Positions 37,345-45,428 of a stretch of 57,500 nucleotides of DNA are shown here, piece by piece. Source of the DNA: Pseudomonadota bacterium (GTDB lineage Bacteria; Pseudomonadota; Gammaproteobacteria; Steroidobacterales; Steroidobacteraceae); the NCBI GenBank assembly GCA_018241525.1, contig JAFEDR010000003.1, positions 1 through 57,500 on the forward strand, read 5' to 3'. A program made the translations under genes and the position numbers. The notes under the pieces are model-generated. The model made no database searches. It saw only the letters and a list, made by a program, of their open reading frames with translations, and was not told the DNA's origin. Every line of letters begins with the position of its first letter. The stretch's first letter is position 1.

Positions 37345-37752
37345 TCAGGGGTCGCGGCCCCGCGGGTACTGTGGCAGGCCGTCGCCCGGCCGGTCCCAGG
37401 CGGGCGCGTCCTCCATCCAGATGTGGTCCACCGGCGCAGCCCGCGAGGGCTCGTCGAGCGTGCCGAGCGTCACGTCGATCTCGCCGGCGCGGCGCGCGTT
37501 GCGGTAGGTGACCGGCGCCCCGCAGCGCGGGCAGAACGCGCGGTGCACACCCGGGCTCGACTCGAGCTCGCGCAGCTCGCCGGCGGTCAGCACGAAGTCC
37601 GCGCGCGCGACCGTGAGCCAGCCGACCGCGTGCGCGCCGGCGGCGCGCCGGCACGACTCGCAGTGGCACAGCGTCGGCGGGTAGAGCCGCGGGCCCACGC
37701 GATAGCGCACGCCCCCGCACAGGCAGCGTCCGGTCAGCACGTCTCCGTTCAT
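37345..37752 (-). CDS. GFA/CENP-V-family zinc protein
   Basis: GFA-family proteins bind two zinc ions through cysteines; one member was described as activating the glutathione-formaldehyde adduct, and the function of most is unknown. From ATG 37752 the product is 135 aa with the complete ligand set: CLC (Cys10, Cys12), CHCESC (Cys29, Cys31, Cys34) and CPRC (Cys74, Cys77). Its ATG overlaps the glcF stop as ATGA, so it is translated with glcDEF. Glycolate oxidation gives glyoxylate, a reactive aldehyde, so a role in aldehyde handling is plausible but unproved. The ORF continues upstream only as shadow of glcF/glcE. Confidence 0.88.
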   Translation of the reverse strand: MNGDVLTGRCLCGGVRYRVGPRLYPPTLCHCESCRRAAGAHAVGWLTVARADFVLTAGELRELESSPGVHRAFCPRCGAPVTYRNARRAGEIDVTLGTLDEPSRAAPVDHIWMEDAPAWDRPGDGLPQYPRGRDP

Positions 37753-39002
37753 GCGGATCCTCCGGGCGAGGCGTCCCCCGCCGCGAGCCGCTCGTCGAGC
37801 CACTCGATCCAGTGCCGCACCGGACGGCCGGTGCCGGCCGCGAGATGCGCGAGGCAGCCGACGTTGGCCGACAGGATCTCGTCCGGCCGATCCGCCTCGA
37901 GCGCGGCGAGCTTGCGGCGGCGCAGCTCGCCCGAGAGGCCGGGCTCGAGCAGCGAGTAGGCGCCGGCCGAGCCGCAGCACAGGTGCGCATCGCGCACCGG
38001 CAGCAGCGTCGCGCCGCAGGCCGCGAGCAGCGACTCGACCTCGCCGCGCACGCGCTGGCCGTGCTGCAGCGTGCACGGCGGATGGAACGCGACGCGCGCG
38101 GCCGGCGCGCGCCGCACGCGGCCGGCGAGCGCCGCGGCCGCGGGGCCGAGCCACTCGGCGAGGTCGCGCGTGCGCGCGGCGACCGCGCGTGCCCGGTCGG
38201 CGTAGGCGGGTTCGGCGGCGAGCAGCTCGCCGTAGTGCCGGACCGTGAGACCGCAGCCGGAGGCCGTCATCACCAGCGCCTCGACGCCCTGCTCGAGGTG
38301 CGGCCACCAGGCATCGACATTGCGCCGCGCCGCGGCGCGCGCACCCTCGGGATCGGAGAGGTGCGCGCGCAGCGCCCCGCAGCAGCCGGCCGCCGGCGCG
38401 GCGAAGGCCTCGACCCCGGTGGCCGCAAGCACGCGCATCGTGGCGCGGTCGATCGACGGCAGCAGCGCCCCCTGCGTGCAGCTCGTCAGCAGCAGCACCC
38501 GCCGGCCGAGTCCGCGCGCCGCCACCGGGCCGAGCGCGCGACGCGCCGGCAGCTTCGCGGCGAGCGCGCGCGGCAGCGCCGGCCGCAGCGCCCGGCCGAC
38601 GGCGACCGTCGCGGCGACGAGGCGTCGACGCGAGAGTGCGGCACGCAGCAGCGCGCGCGCGAGCCGCTCGCGCCACGGCCGCGCGACGCGCGCATCGACC
38701 ACCTCGCGACCGATCTCGAGCAGCCGCCCGTAGCGCACGCCCGACGGGCAGGTGGTCTCGCAGCCGAGGCAGGTCAGGCAGCGGTCGAGGTGCACCTGCA
38801 CCGCGCGGGTCGCCGGCGCGCCCTCGAGCACGGCCTTGATCTGGTAGATCCGGCCGCGCGGCCCGTCGAGCTCGTCGCCGAGCAGCTGGTAAGTCGGGCA
38901 GGTCGCCGCGCAGAACCCGCAGTGCACGCAGGCCCGCAGGATCGCGTCGGCCTCGCGGCCCTCGGCGGTCGCGCGGAACTCCTCGGTGAGGCGCGTCTCC
39001 AT
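37749..39002 (-). CDS. glcF: Glycolate oxidase iron-sulfur subunit GlcF
   Basis: GlcF passes electrons from glycolate oxidation to the quinone pool. The 417-aa product has two 4Fe-4S motifs, CVHCGFCAATCP (Cys25, 28, 31, 35) and CLTCLGCETTCP (Cys75, 78, 81, 85). Two CCG-type Cys-rich domains follow (AAGCCGALRAHL at about 210; LCCGSAGAYSLLEPGL at about 345). The length equals E. coli GlcF. ATG 39002 lies 3 bp after the glcE stop. Confidence 0.96.
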   Translation of the reverse strand: METRLTEEFRATAEGREADAILRACVHCGFCAATCPTYQLLGDELDGPRGRIYQIKAVLEGAPATRAVQVHLDRCLTCLGCETTCPSGVRYGRLLEIGREVVDARVARPWRERLARALLRAALSRRRLVAATVAVGRALRPALPRALAAKLPARRALGPVAARGLGRRVLLLTSCTQGALLPSIDRATMRVLAATGVEAFAAPAAGCCGALRAHLSDPEGARAAARRNVDAWWPHLEQGVEALVMTASGCGLTVRHYGELLAAEPAYADRARAVAARTRDLAEWLGPAAAALAGRVRRAPAARVAFHPPCTLQHGQRVRGEVESLLAACGATLLPVRDAHLCCGSAGAYSLLEPGLSGELRRRKLAALEADRPDEILSANVGCLAHLAAGTGRPVRHWIEWLDERLAAGDASPGGSA

Positions 39003-39005
39003 GGC

Positions 39006-40073
39006 TCAGAGCTCCGCGACCAGCCGGCCGGGGTTGAAGCGGCGATCGGGATCGAAGGCGTCCTTGAGCCGGCGGTGGATCGCGGCGAGCGGCGCCGGCA
39101 GCGGTTCGTGCGCGGGCGCGAGTCCCGCGCCGTGCCAGCGCGCCGCGCTGCCGCCCGCCCGCCGCGCGGCCTCGCGGATCGTCGCGGCCGGTGCGTCGCT
39201 GCGCACCCAGCGCAGCGCCCCGCCCCATTCGATCAGCGTCGTGCCGGGAAGGCCGAGCGCCGCGCTCGCCGCCGGCACCGACAGCCGCCACAGCGGCGTG
39301 CGCGGCGCGAGCCACGGGTGCGCGTGGTCGCGCAGCGCCGCCCAGAGCACGGCCGCCTCGGCATCGCCGAGGCGGCTGCCGCCGAGCGTGCGGCCCGCCG
39401 CGGCGACCGCCGCCGGCGCGCCGGCGAGCCGCAGGTAGGCCCGGCCATCGACCCAGGCGCTCGCGGTGACGGGCAGCGGCCGGCGCGCCCAGCCGAGGAA
39501 GGACTCGAGCGCAGCTGCCTCGCCGAGCTCGAAGGCGAGCGTCGCCGCGGCCGCCGGCCGCGGCAGCACCTTGAGCGAGACCTCGGCGATCAGGCCGAGG
39601 ATGCCGAACGACCCGCACAGCAGCCGCGCGACGTCGAAGCCCGCGACGTTCTTCATCACGCGGCCGCCGAAGGCGAGCAGCTCGCCGCGCGCGGTCAGCA
39701 GCTTCGCGCCGAGCACGTAGTCGCGCATGCCGCCGAGCGCGGCGCGGGCCGGACCGGCGAGCCCCGCCGCGACCGCGCCGCCGACGGTCGGCGCGCCGCC
39801 GAAGTGCGGCGGCTCGCACGGCAGGCACTGGCCGGACGCCGCGAGCAGCGCCTCGAGCGTCGCGAGCGGCGTGCCGGCGCGCGCCGTCACGACGAGCTCG
39901 CTCGGCTCGTAGTCGACCACGCCCGCGTAGTCGCGGGTGTCGAGCGGCTCGCCCTCGAGCCGCGCGCCGAGGAAGTCCTTGCTGCCGCCGCCGCGAATGC
40001 GCACCGGCACGCCGCGTGCGGCGGCGTCGGCCAGCCGGTCGCGGATCGCGGCGAGGTCGGGAGTCGCGGCCAC
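39006..40073 (-). CDS. glcE: Glycolate oxidase subunit GlcE
   Basis: GlcE is the FAD-domain accessory subunit of the GlcDEF complex. The 355-aa product has the PCMH-type FAD fold: VRIRGGGSKDFLG, then LVVTARAGTPLATLEALLA, then PTVGGAVAAGLAGPARA, and MKNVAGFDVARLLCGSFGIL. It is shorter than GlcD and lacks the C-terminal oxidase domain, as expected. ATG 40073 follows glcD at once; stop and start are separated by one base. Confidence 0.95.
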   Translation of the reverse strand: MAATPDLAAIRDRLADAAARGVPVRIRGGGSKDFLGARLEGEPLDTRDYAGVVDYEPSELVVTARAGTPLATLEALLAASGQCLPCEPPHFGGAPTVGGAVAAGLAGPARAALGGMRDYVLGAKLLTARGELLAFGGRVMKNVAGFDVARLLCGSFGILGLIAEVSLKVLPRPAAAATLAFELGEAAALESFLGWARRPLPVTASAWVDGRAYLRLAGAPAAVAAAGRTLGGSRLGDAEAAVLWAALRDHAHPWLAPRTPLWRLSVPAASAALGLPGTTLIEWGGALRWVRSDAPAATIREAARRAGGSAARWHGAGLAPAHEPLPAPLAAIHRRLKDAFDPDRRFNPGRLVAEL

Positions 40074-40074
40074 G

Positions 40075-41583
40075 TCAGTAGCGCGGCAGGTCGGGGAACG
40101 GCACCGCGCCGGCGTGCACGTGCAGCCGGCCGTACTCGGCGCAGCGGCGCAGCGTCGGGATCAGCTTGCCGGGGTTCAGCAGCCCGGGCGGGTCGAAGGC
40201 GCGCTTGACCGCGAAGAACGCGGTGCGCTCGCCGTCGCCGAACTGCACGCACATGGAGTTGATCTTCTCGACGCCGACGCCGTGCTCGCCGGTGATGGTG
40301 CCGCCGAGCTCGACGCAGAGCTCGACGATCGCCGCACCGAAGCGCTCGGCCCGCGGCCACTCGCCCGGTACGTTGGCGTCGAACAGGATCAGCGGGTGCA
40401 GGTTGCCGTCGCCGGCGTGAAAGACGTTCATGCAGCGCAGGCCGTAGCGCTGCTCGAGGCCGGCGATCGCCTCCAGCACCCGGCCGAGGTGGCGGCGCGG
40501 GATCGTGCCGTCCATGCAGTAGTAGTCGGGGGAGATGCGCCCGGCCGCCGGGAAGGCGTTCTTGCGGCCCGACCAGAACCGCAGCCGCTCGGCCTCGGAG
40601 CCCGACACCGCGAGCGCAGTCGCGCCCGACTCGCGCAGCAGCCGCTCGAGCGCCGCGACCTCGGCCTCGACCTCCTCGGCGGTGCCGTCGGACTCCGCGA
40701 GCAGGATCGCCGCCGCCCCGAGGTCGTAGCCGGCGCGCACGAAGGGCTCGACCGCCTCGGTCGCGCGCCGGTCCATCATCTCGAGTCCCGCCGGGATGAT
40801 GCCCGCCGCGAGGATCGCCGCCACCGCCTCGCCGGCGCGGCCGACGTCGTCGAAGGAGGCCATCACCACGCGCGCGAGCGCCGGCCGCGGCAGCAGCTTC
40901 ACGGTCACCTCGGTCACGACCGCGAGCAGGCCCTCGGAGCCGATCACGAGCGACAGCAGGTCGAGGCCCGGCGCATCGAGCGCCGCACCGCCGAACGCGA
41001 CCGGCTCGCCGTCGACCGTGAAGCCGCGCACACCGAGCACGTTGTGCAGCGTCAGTCCGTACTTGAGGCAGTGCACGCCGCCGGCGTTCTCGGCGACGTT
41101 GCCGCCGATGGTGCAGGCGATCTGCGAGGAGGGATCCGGCGCGTAGTAGAGGCCGTGCGCGGCCGCCGCCTCGGAGATCGCGAGGTTGCGCACGCCGGGC
41201 TCGACGCGCGCGAGGCCGGCGCGCGGGTCGAGCTCGAGGATGCGGTTCAGGCGCGCGAGCCCGAGCACCACGCCGCCGGCGTGCGGCATCGCCCCGCCGG
41301 AGAGGCCCGTGCCCGCGCCGCGCGCGACCACCGGGACGCCGAGGCGGCGACAGACGGCGAGCACCGCGCCGACCTCCGCCTCGCTCCTCGGCAGCGCCAC
41401 CGCGGCCGGTCGCTCGCGGAACACCGCAAGGCCGTCGCACTCATAGGGCCTGAGCTCGCTGTCCTCGGCGAGCAGCGCGTCGGCCGGCAGCACTGCCGAG
41501 AGCGCCGCGAGCAGCTCGCGGCGGCGCGCGGGCGGCAGCGCGACCGGGTCGTCGTCGGGCGCGGGCACGAGTGCGTGGCTCAC
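40075..41583 (-). CDS. glcD: Glycolate oxidase FAD-linked subunit GlcD
   Basis: GlcD is the catalytic flavoprotein that oxidises glycolate (and often D-lactate) to glyoxylate. From GTG 41583 (MSHALV) the product is 502 aa, close to the usual 499. It contains the FAD-binding PCMH motifs VARGAGTGLSGGAMP and CTIGGNVAENAGGVHCLKYG, and C-terminal oxidase motifs GDGNLHPLILFD and TGEHGVGVEKI. The longer upstream frame (to 41985) is Arg/Pro-rich non-protein sequence. It heads the glcD-glcE-glcF-GFA operon, divergent from the permease gene. Confidence 0.95.
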   Translation of the reverse strand: MSHALVPAPDDDPVALPPARRRELLAALSAVLPADALLAEDSELRPYECDGLAVFRERPAAVALPRSEAEVGAVLAVCRRLGVPVVARGAGTGLSGGAMPHAGGVVLGLARLNRILELDPRAGLARVEPGVRNLAISEAAAAHGLYYAPDPSSQIACTIGGNVAENAGGVHCLKYGLTLHNVLGVRGFTVDGEPVAFGGAALDAPGLDLLSLVIGSEGLLAVVTEVTVKLLPRPALARVVMASFDDVGRAGEAVAAILAAGIIPAGLEMMDRRATEAVEPFVRAGYDLGAAAILLAESDGTAEEVEAEVAALERLLRESGATALAVSGSEAERLRFWSGRKNAFPAAGRISPDYYCMDGTIPRRHLGRVLEAIAGLEQRYGLRCMNVFHAGDGNLHPLILFDANVPGEWPRAERFGAAIVELCVELGGTITGEHGVGVEKINSMCVQFGDGERTAFFAVKRAFDPPGLLNPGKLIPTLRRCAEYGRLHVHAGAVPFPDLPRY

Positions 41584-41983
41584 GGGGCGGCGGCGCGCGG
41601 GAAGGCCGGCTGGCGGGAGTCGGTGTCGAGACGCGTCATCGGCCGTCCGGGTCCCATCGATGGTGAAGCGACGACGCCGGGGATCCCGTCGCGCCGCAGT
41701 GCAACAGCGTAGAACGGGACGGGCGCGCGGTCCACCGGCCGCCCACAGCGTGGAACGGTGCGGCGCGCTGCAGCATGATTTTCCGGCGGCGGATCCTCTA
41801 CTCTGCTCGCGCTGCCCGCGCGGGCGGCGGACCCCGCCCGGCCGGCCTCGCCGCCGGGCGGGCCACAGCCAAACGGGGCGAGCCGCGGCGGGCGGCGACG
41901 CCGGACGACCGACATCCCGCGGGAGCGTCGGTGCGCCGCCGGGGAGCGACGGAGCTCCCCGGGCCGTACCTCGAGGGGGATGC
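41584..41983. other. 400-bp divergent intergenic region glcD / permease
   Basis: No gene is seen. The stretch is very GC-rich with several short inverted repeats; a relatively AT-rich patch at about 41774-41808 may hold a promoter for one of the divergent units. No regulator gene (such as glcC) is adjacent and no recognisable operator was found. Confidence 0.5.
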
Positions 41984-43786
41984 ATGTACCAGCAGATCTA
42001 TGACCCGATGGGCAACGCGGTCCTCTCGACGCTGATCGCGGCGATCCCGATCCTGACGCTGCTCTACTTCATCGCGGTGCATCCGCACCGCGACGCGCAG
42101 GGCAACCGGCACCGTGGCATCTCGGCGCCGTACGCGGCGTTCTACGGCGTGATCGCGGCGTTCCTGGTCTCCTGCCTCGCGTTCCGCATGCCGCTGACCC
42201 AGGCCGCATCGGCCTTCGCGTTCGGCAGCCTGTCGGGCTTCCTCGGCATCATCTGGATCGTGCTCGCGGCGATGTTCCTGTACACGATGACGCTCGTGTC
42301 CGGGAAGTTCGAGATCGTCAAGGACTCGATCACGCACATCTCCTACGACCGGCGCCTGCAGTGCGTGCTGATCGCCTTCTCCTTCGGCGCGATCATCGAG
42401 GGCACCTCCGGCTTCGGCACGCCGGTCGCGATCGCCGGCGCGGTGATGGTCGGCCTCGGCTTCAAGCCGTTCCAGTCGGCGGTCCTGAACCTGCTCGCCA
42501 ACACGGCGCCGGTGGCCTGGGGCGCGATCGGCACGCCGATCGTCACGCTGTCGAGCGTCAGCGGGCTCGACCAGCTGACGCTGTCGGCGATGGCCGGCCG
42601 GCAGCTGCCGTGGGTGTCGATCCTGGTGCCGTTCTGGCTGGTCGCGACCTTCGTGAAGATGGAGGGCGGTACCTGGAAGGAGGCCTTCGAGGTCTGGCCC
42701 GCGGCGCTGGTCGCCGGCCTTTCCTTCGCGGTTGTCCAGTACTTCGCCTCGGGCACGCCGGCGCTGCACCTGATGACGGACGTGGTTTCGGGCCTCGTCT
42801 CGGTGATCACGACGGCGCTCTTCCTGCGCTTCGTGTGGCACCCGAAGACGCGCTTCCTGCTGCGCGCCGAGCGCGAGGCGCTCGCCGGGGGCGGCGCCGC
42901 CGCGGGCGGCACCCCCGACCGCGCCTACCGCTACAGCGCCGGCCAGACCGCGCATGCGTGGCTGCCGTGGCTGGTGCTGGTCGCCTGCTGCGCGCTCTGG
43001 GGCACGCCCGCGTTCAAGAAGTTCCTGAACGAGCTCTTCAGCTCGGTGGCGTTCTCGACGACGCTGCTCGGCTCGAAGTTCGCCGGCACGCTGTCGCTGC
43101 CGGCCTGGGACATGCCGGCGCTGCACAACCTGGTGCAGCGCGTGCCACCGGTGGTCGCGGCCGGTGCCAAGCCCGAGGCGGCGCGCTTCACGATCAACTG
43201 GCTCTCGGCGGCCGGCACCGGCGTGTTCGTCGCCGCGCTCCTCTCCGGCCTCGTCCTCGGGCTGACGCGCGCGCAGTGGCGCGGCGCGTTCCGCCAGACG
43301 CTGAACCGGATGAAGGTGCCGGTGCTGGTGATCGCCCAGGTCCTCGGCCTCGGCTACCTGACGCGCTACTCCGGCACCGACGCGGTGCTCGGGCTCGCCT
43401 TCACGAGCGCCGGTGTCCTGTACCCGTTCTTCGCCGCCTACCTCGGCTGGCTCGGCGTGTTCCTGACGGGCTCGGACACGGCCTCGAACGCGCTGTTCGG
43501 CAGCCTGCAGCGGATCACGGCGCAGCAGCTGCACCTCAACGAGGTGCTGATCGTCGCGACCAACTCGACCGGCGGCGTGATGGGCAAGATGATCGATGCG
43601 CAGTCGATCATGGTTGCGTGCGCCGCGTGCTACGACAAACCCGAGGAGCGGACCCGTGCCCTCGGGCCGATCTTCCGCACGGTGGTCTGGCACTCGGTGG
43701 CGGGCGCCGCGGTGATCGGGCTCATCGCGCTCCTGCAGGCGTACGTTTTCCCGGGCGCGATCCCGGCACTGCCGGCAGGCCCGTAG
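41984..43786 (+). CDS. glcA: L-lactate/glycolate permease (LctP/GlcA family)
   Basis: The LctP family imports L-lactate, D-lactate or glycolate with protons. From ATG 41984 (AGGGGG box 7 nt upstream) the product is 600 aa with about 13-14 hydrophobic segments. Family stretches are GAIIEGTSGFGTPVAIAGA, APVAWGAIGTPI and the C-terminal GVFLTGSDTASNALFGSLQ plus NSTGGVMGKMIDAQSI. It sits divergent to glcDEF, which favours the glycolate permease role; the sequence alone cannot separate GlcA from LldP. The frame upstream to 41660 is non-protein. Confidence 0.9.
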   Translation: MYQQIYDPMGNAVLSTLIAAIPILTLLYFIAVHPHRDAQGNRHRGISAPYAAFYGVIAAFLVSCLAFRMPLTQAASAFAFGSLSGFLGIIWIVLAAMFLYTMTLVSGKFEIVKDSITHISYDRRLQCVLIAFSFGAIIEGTSGFGTPVAIAGAVMVGLGFKPFQSAVLNLLANTAPVAWGAIGTPIVTLSSVSGLDQLTLSAMAGRQLPWVSILVPFWLVATFVKMEGGTWKEAFEVWPAALVAGLSFAVVQYFASGTPALHLMTDVVSGLVSVITTALFLRFVWHPKTRFLLRAEREALAGGGAAAGGTPDRAYRYSAGQTAHAWLPWLVLVACCALWGTPAFKKFLNELFSSVAFSTTLLGSKFAGTLSLPAWDMPALHNLVQRVPPVVAAGAKPEAARFTINWLSAAGTGVFVAALLSGLVLGLTRAQWRGAFRQTLNRMKVPVLVIAQVLGLGYLTRYSGTDAVLGLAFTSAGVLYPFFAAYLGWLGVFLTGSDTASNALFGSLQRITAQQLHLNEVLIVATNSTGGVMGKMIDAQSIMVACAACYDKPEERTRALGPIFRTVVWHSVAGAAVIGLIALLQAYVFPGAIPALPAGP

Positions 43787-43925
43787 CGCGCGAGCGGCTT
43801 ATTGCAGCGCAAGAGACGCCGGCGCCGACCTTCGGCGGCGCCGCGGATCCGGCCGCGCCCGCGCGGCGGCAGGGTATGCTCGGTGCCGGCGAAGGGCACG
43901 TCACGAGGCCCGGGCGACGGGAGTC

Positions 43926-44702
43926 ATGGCAGACGAGCTGATCCTCGAGACGCGCGGCCTCGTCAAGGAATTCCGCGGCTTCGTCGCCGTCGGCGGCGTC
44001 GACCTCGCGGTGCGGCGCGGCGAGATCCACGCGCTGATCGGCCCGAACGGCGCCGGCAAGACCACCGTCTTCAACCTGCTGACGAAGGTACTGAGCCCGA
44101 CGGCCGGCCGGATCCTGTACGCGGGCGAGGACATCACCGGCCTCAAGCCCGCCGCGGTCGCGCGCCGCGGGCTCGTACGCTCGTTCCAGATGTCGGCGGT
44201 GTTCCCGCACCTGACGGTGCTCGAGAACGTGCGCATCGCGCTGCAACGCGAGCTCGGCACGAGCTTCCATTTCTGGCAGCCGGAGTCGAGCCTCGGGGTG
44301 CTCGATCAGCGCGCGCGCGAGCTGCTCGCCGAGGTCGGCCTCGAGCCCTACGCGCGGATGGTCGCGGTCGAGCTGCCCTACGGGCGCAAGCGTGCCCTCG
44401 AGATCGCGACCACGCTCGCCGCGGGACCGCGGCTGCTGCTGCTCGACGAGCCGACGCAGGGCATGGGCCACGAGGACGTCGACCGGGTCGCGGCGCTGAT
44501 CCAGCTCGCGGCGCGCGAGCGCACGGTGCTGATGGTCGAGCACAACATGAATGTCGTCGCGCGGATCGCCGACACGATCACGGTGCTGCAGCGGGGCCTG
44601 GTGATCGCCTCGGGGCCCTACGCGCAGGTGGCGCGCGACCCGCAGGTCGTCGAGGCCTACATGGGCGCGGACGCCGACGCGCTCGGCGGGGTGCCGGCGT
44701 GA
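43926..44702 (+). CDS. livG: Branched-chain-type ABC transporter ATPase LivG-like
   Basis: This is one of two ATPases of a HAAT-family importer. The 258-aa product has Walker A GPNGAGKTT (39-47), LivG-type signature LPYGRKRALEIA, and Walker B LLLLDEPTQGM with switch His in MVEHNM. The long insertion between Walker A and the signature and the C-terminal extension fit LivG rather than LivF. ATG 43926 begins the liv gene set; 139 bp separate it from the permease gene, with GC-rich inverted repeats but no clear terminator. Confidence 0.93.
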   Translation: MADELILETRGLVKEFRGFVAVGGVDLAVRRGEIHALIGPNGAGKTTVFNLLTKVLSPTAGRILYAGEDITGLKPAAVARRGLVRSFQMSAVFPHLTVLENVRIALQRELGTSFHFWQPESSLGVLDQRARELLAEVGLEPYARMVAVELPYGRKRALEIATTLAAGPRLLLLDEPTQGMGHEDVDRVAALIQLAARERTVLMVEHNMNVVARIADTITVLQRGLVIASGPYAQVARDPQVVEAYMGADADALGGVPA

Positions 44703-45403
44703 CGACCGAGTTCCTGCGGGTTACCAACCTGCACGCCTTCTACGGCGAGTCGCACATCCTGCACGGCGTCGACTTCAGCGTGAACCGCGGCGAGGTGGTC
44801 ACGCTGCTCGGCCGCAACGGCGCCGGCCGCACCACCACCCTGAAGGCGCTGCTCGGCCTCGTCGGCAGCCGCTCGGGCTCGGTGATGATCAACGGCCGCG
44901 AGGCGATCGGCCTGCCGCCGCACCGCATCGCGCGACTCGGCGTCGGCTACTGCCCGGAGGAACGCGGCATCTACGCCTCGCTCTCGACCGAGGAGAACCT
45001 GTCGCTGCCGCCCTTGGTCGGCTCGGGCGGGATCGCGGCCGAGGAGCTGTACGCGATGTTCCCGAACCTCGCCGAGCGGCGCGCGACGCAGGGCACCCGG
45101 CTCTCGGGCGGCGAGCAGCAGATGCTCGCGGTGGCGCGGATCCTGCGCACCGGCGCGCGGCTGCTGCTGCTCGACGAGATCTCGGAGGGGCTCGCACCCG
45201 TGATCGTGCAGGCGCTGGCGCGCACCGTGCGCACGCTGCGTGAGCGCGGCTACACGATCGTGATGGTCGAGCAGAACTTCCGCTTCGCCGCGCCGCTCGC
45301 CGACCGCTTCTACGTCATGGAGCGGGGCCGGATCGTCGACGGCTTCCCGGCCGCGGCCCTGCCGGCGAAGATGGGCATGCTGCACGAATTCCTCGGCGTC
45401 TGA
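44699..45403 (+). CDS. livF: Branched-chain-type ABC transporter ATPase LivF-like
   Basis: This is the second ATPase. GTG 44699 overlaps the livG stop as GTGA and gives 234 aa. It has signature LSGGEQQMLAVAR, Walker B LLLLDEISEGL and switch region VMVEQNF (Gln in place of His, usual for LivF). The Walker A loop is GRNGAGRTT (38-46), with Arg44 where Lys is expected. The Lys-to-Arg change also occurs in some LivF relatives, so the protein need not be inactive, but ATP binding would rely on Arg. It is followed by the binding-protein gene. Confidence 0.92.
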   Translation: MTTEFLRVTNLHAFYGESHILHGVDFSVNRGEVVTLLGRNGAGRTTTLKALLGLVGSRSGSVMINGREAIGLPPHRIARLGVGYCPEERGIYASLSTEENLSLPPLVGSGGIAAEELYAMFPNLAERRATQGTRLSGGEQQMLAVARILRTGARLLLLDEISEGLAPVIVQALARTVRTLRERGYTIVMVEQNFRFAAPLADRFYVMERGRIVDGFPAAALPAKMGMLHEFLGV

Positions 45404-45428
45404 GTCCACCCTTCCTGTGGAGGCTTGC

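Noticed and set aside
43787..43925. Inverted repeats between permease and livG as a terminator
   Set aside because: GC-rich palindromes without any T-run; readthrough cannot be excluded, so no terminator is called.
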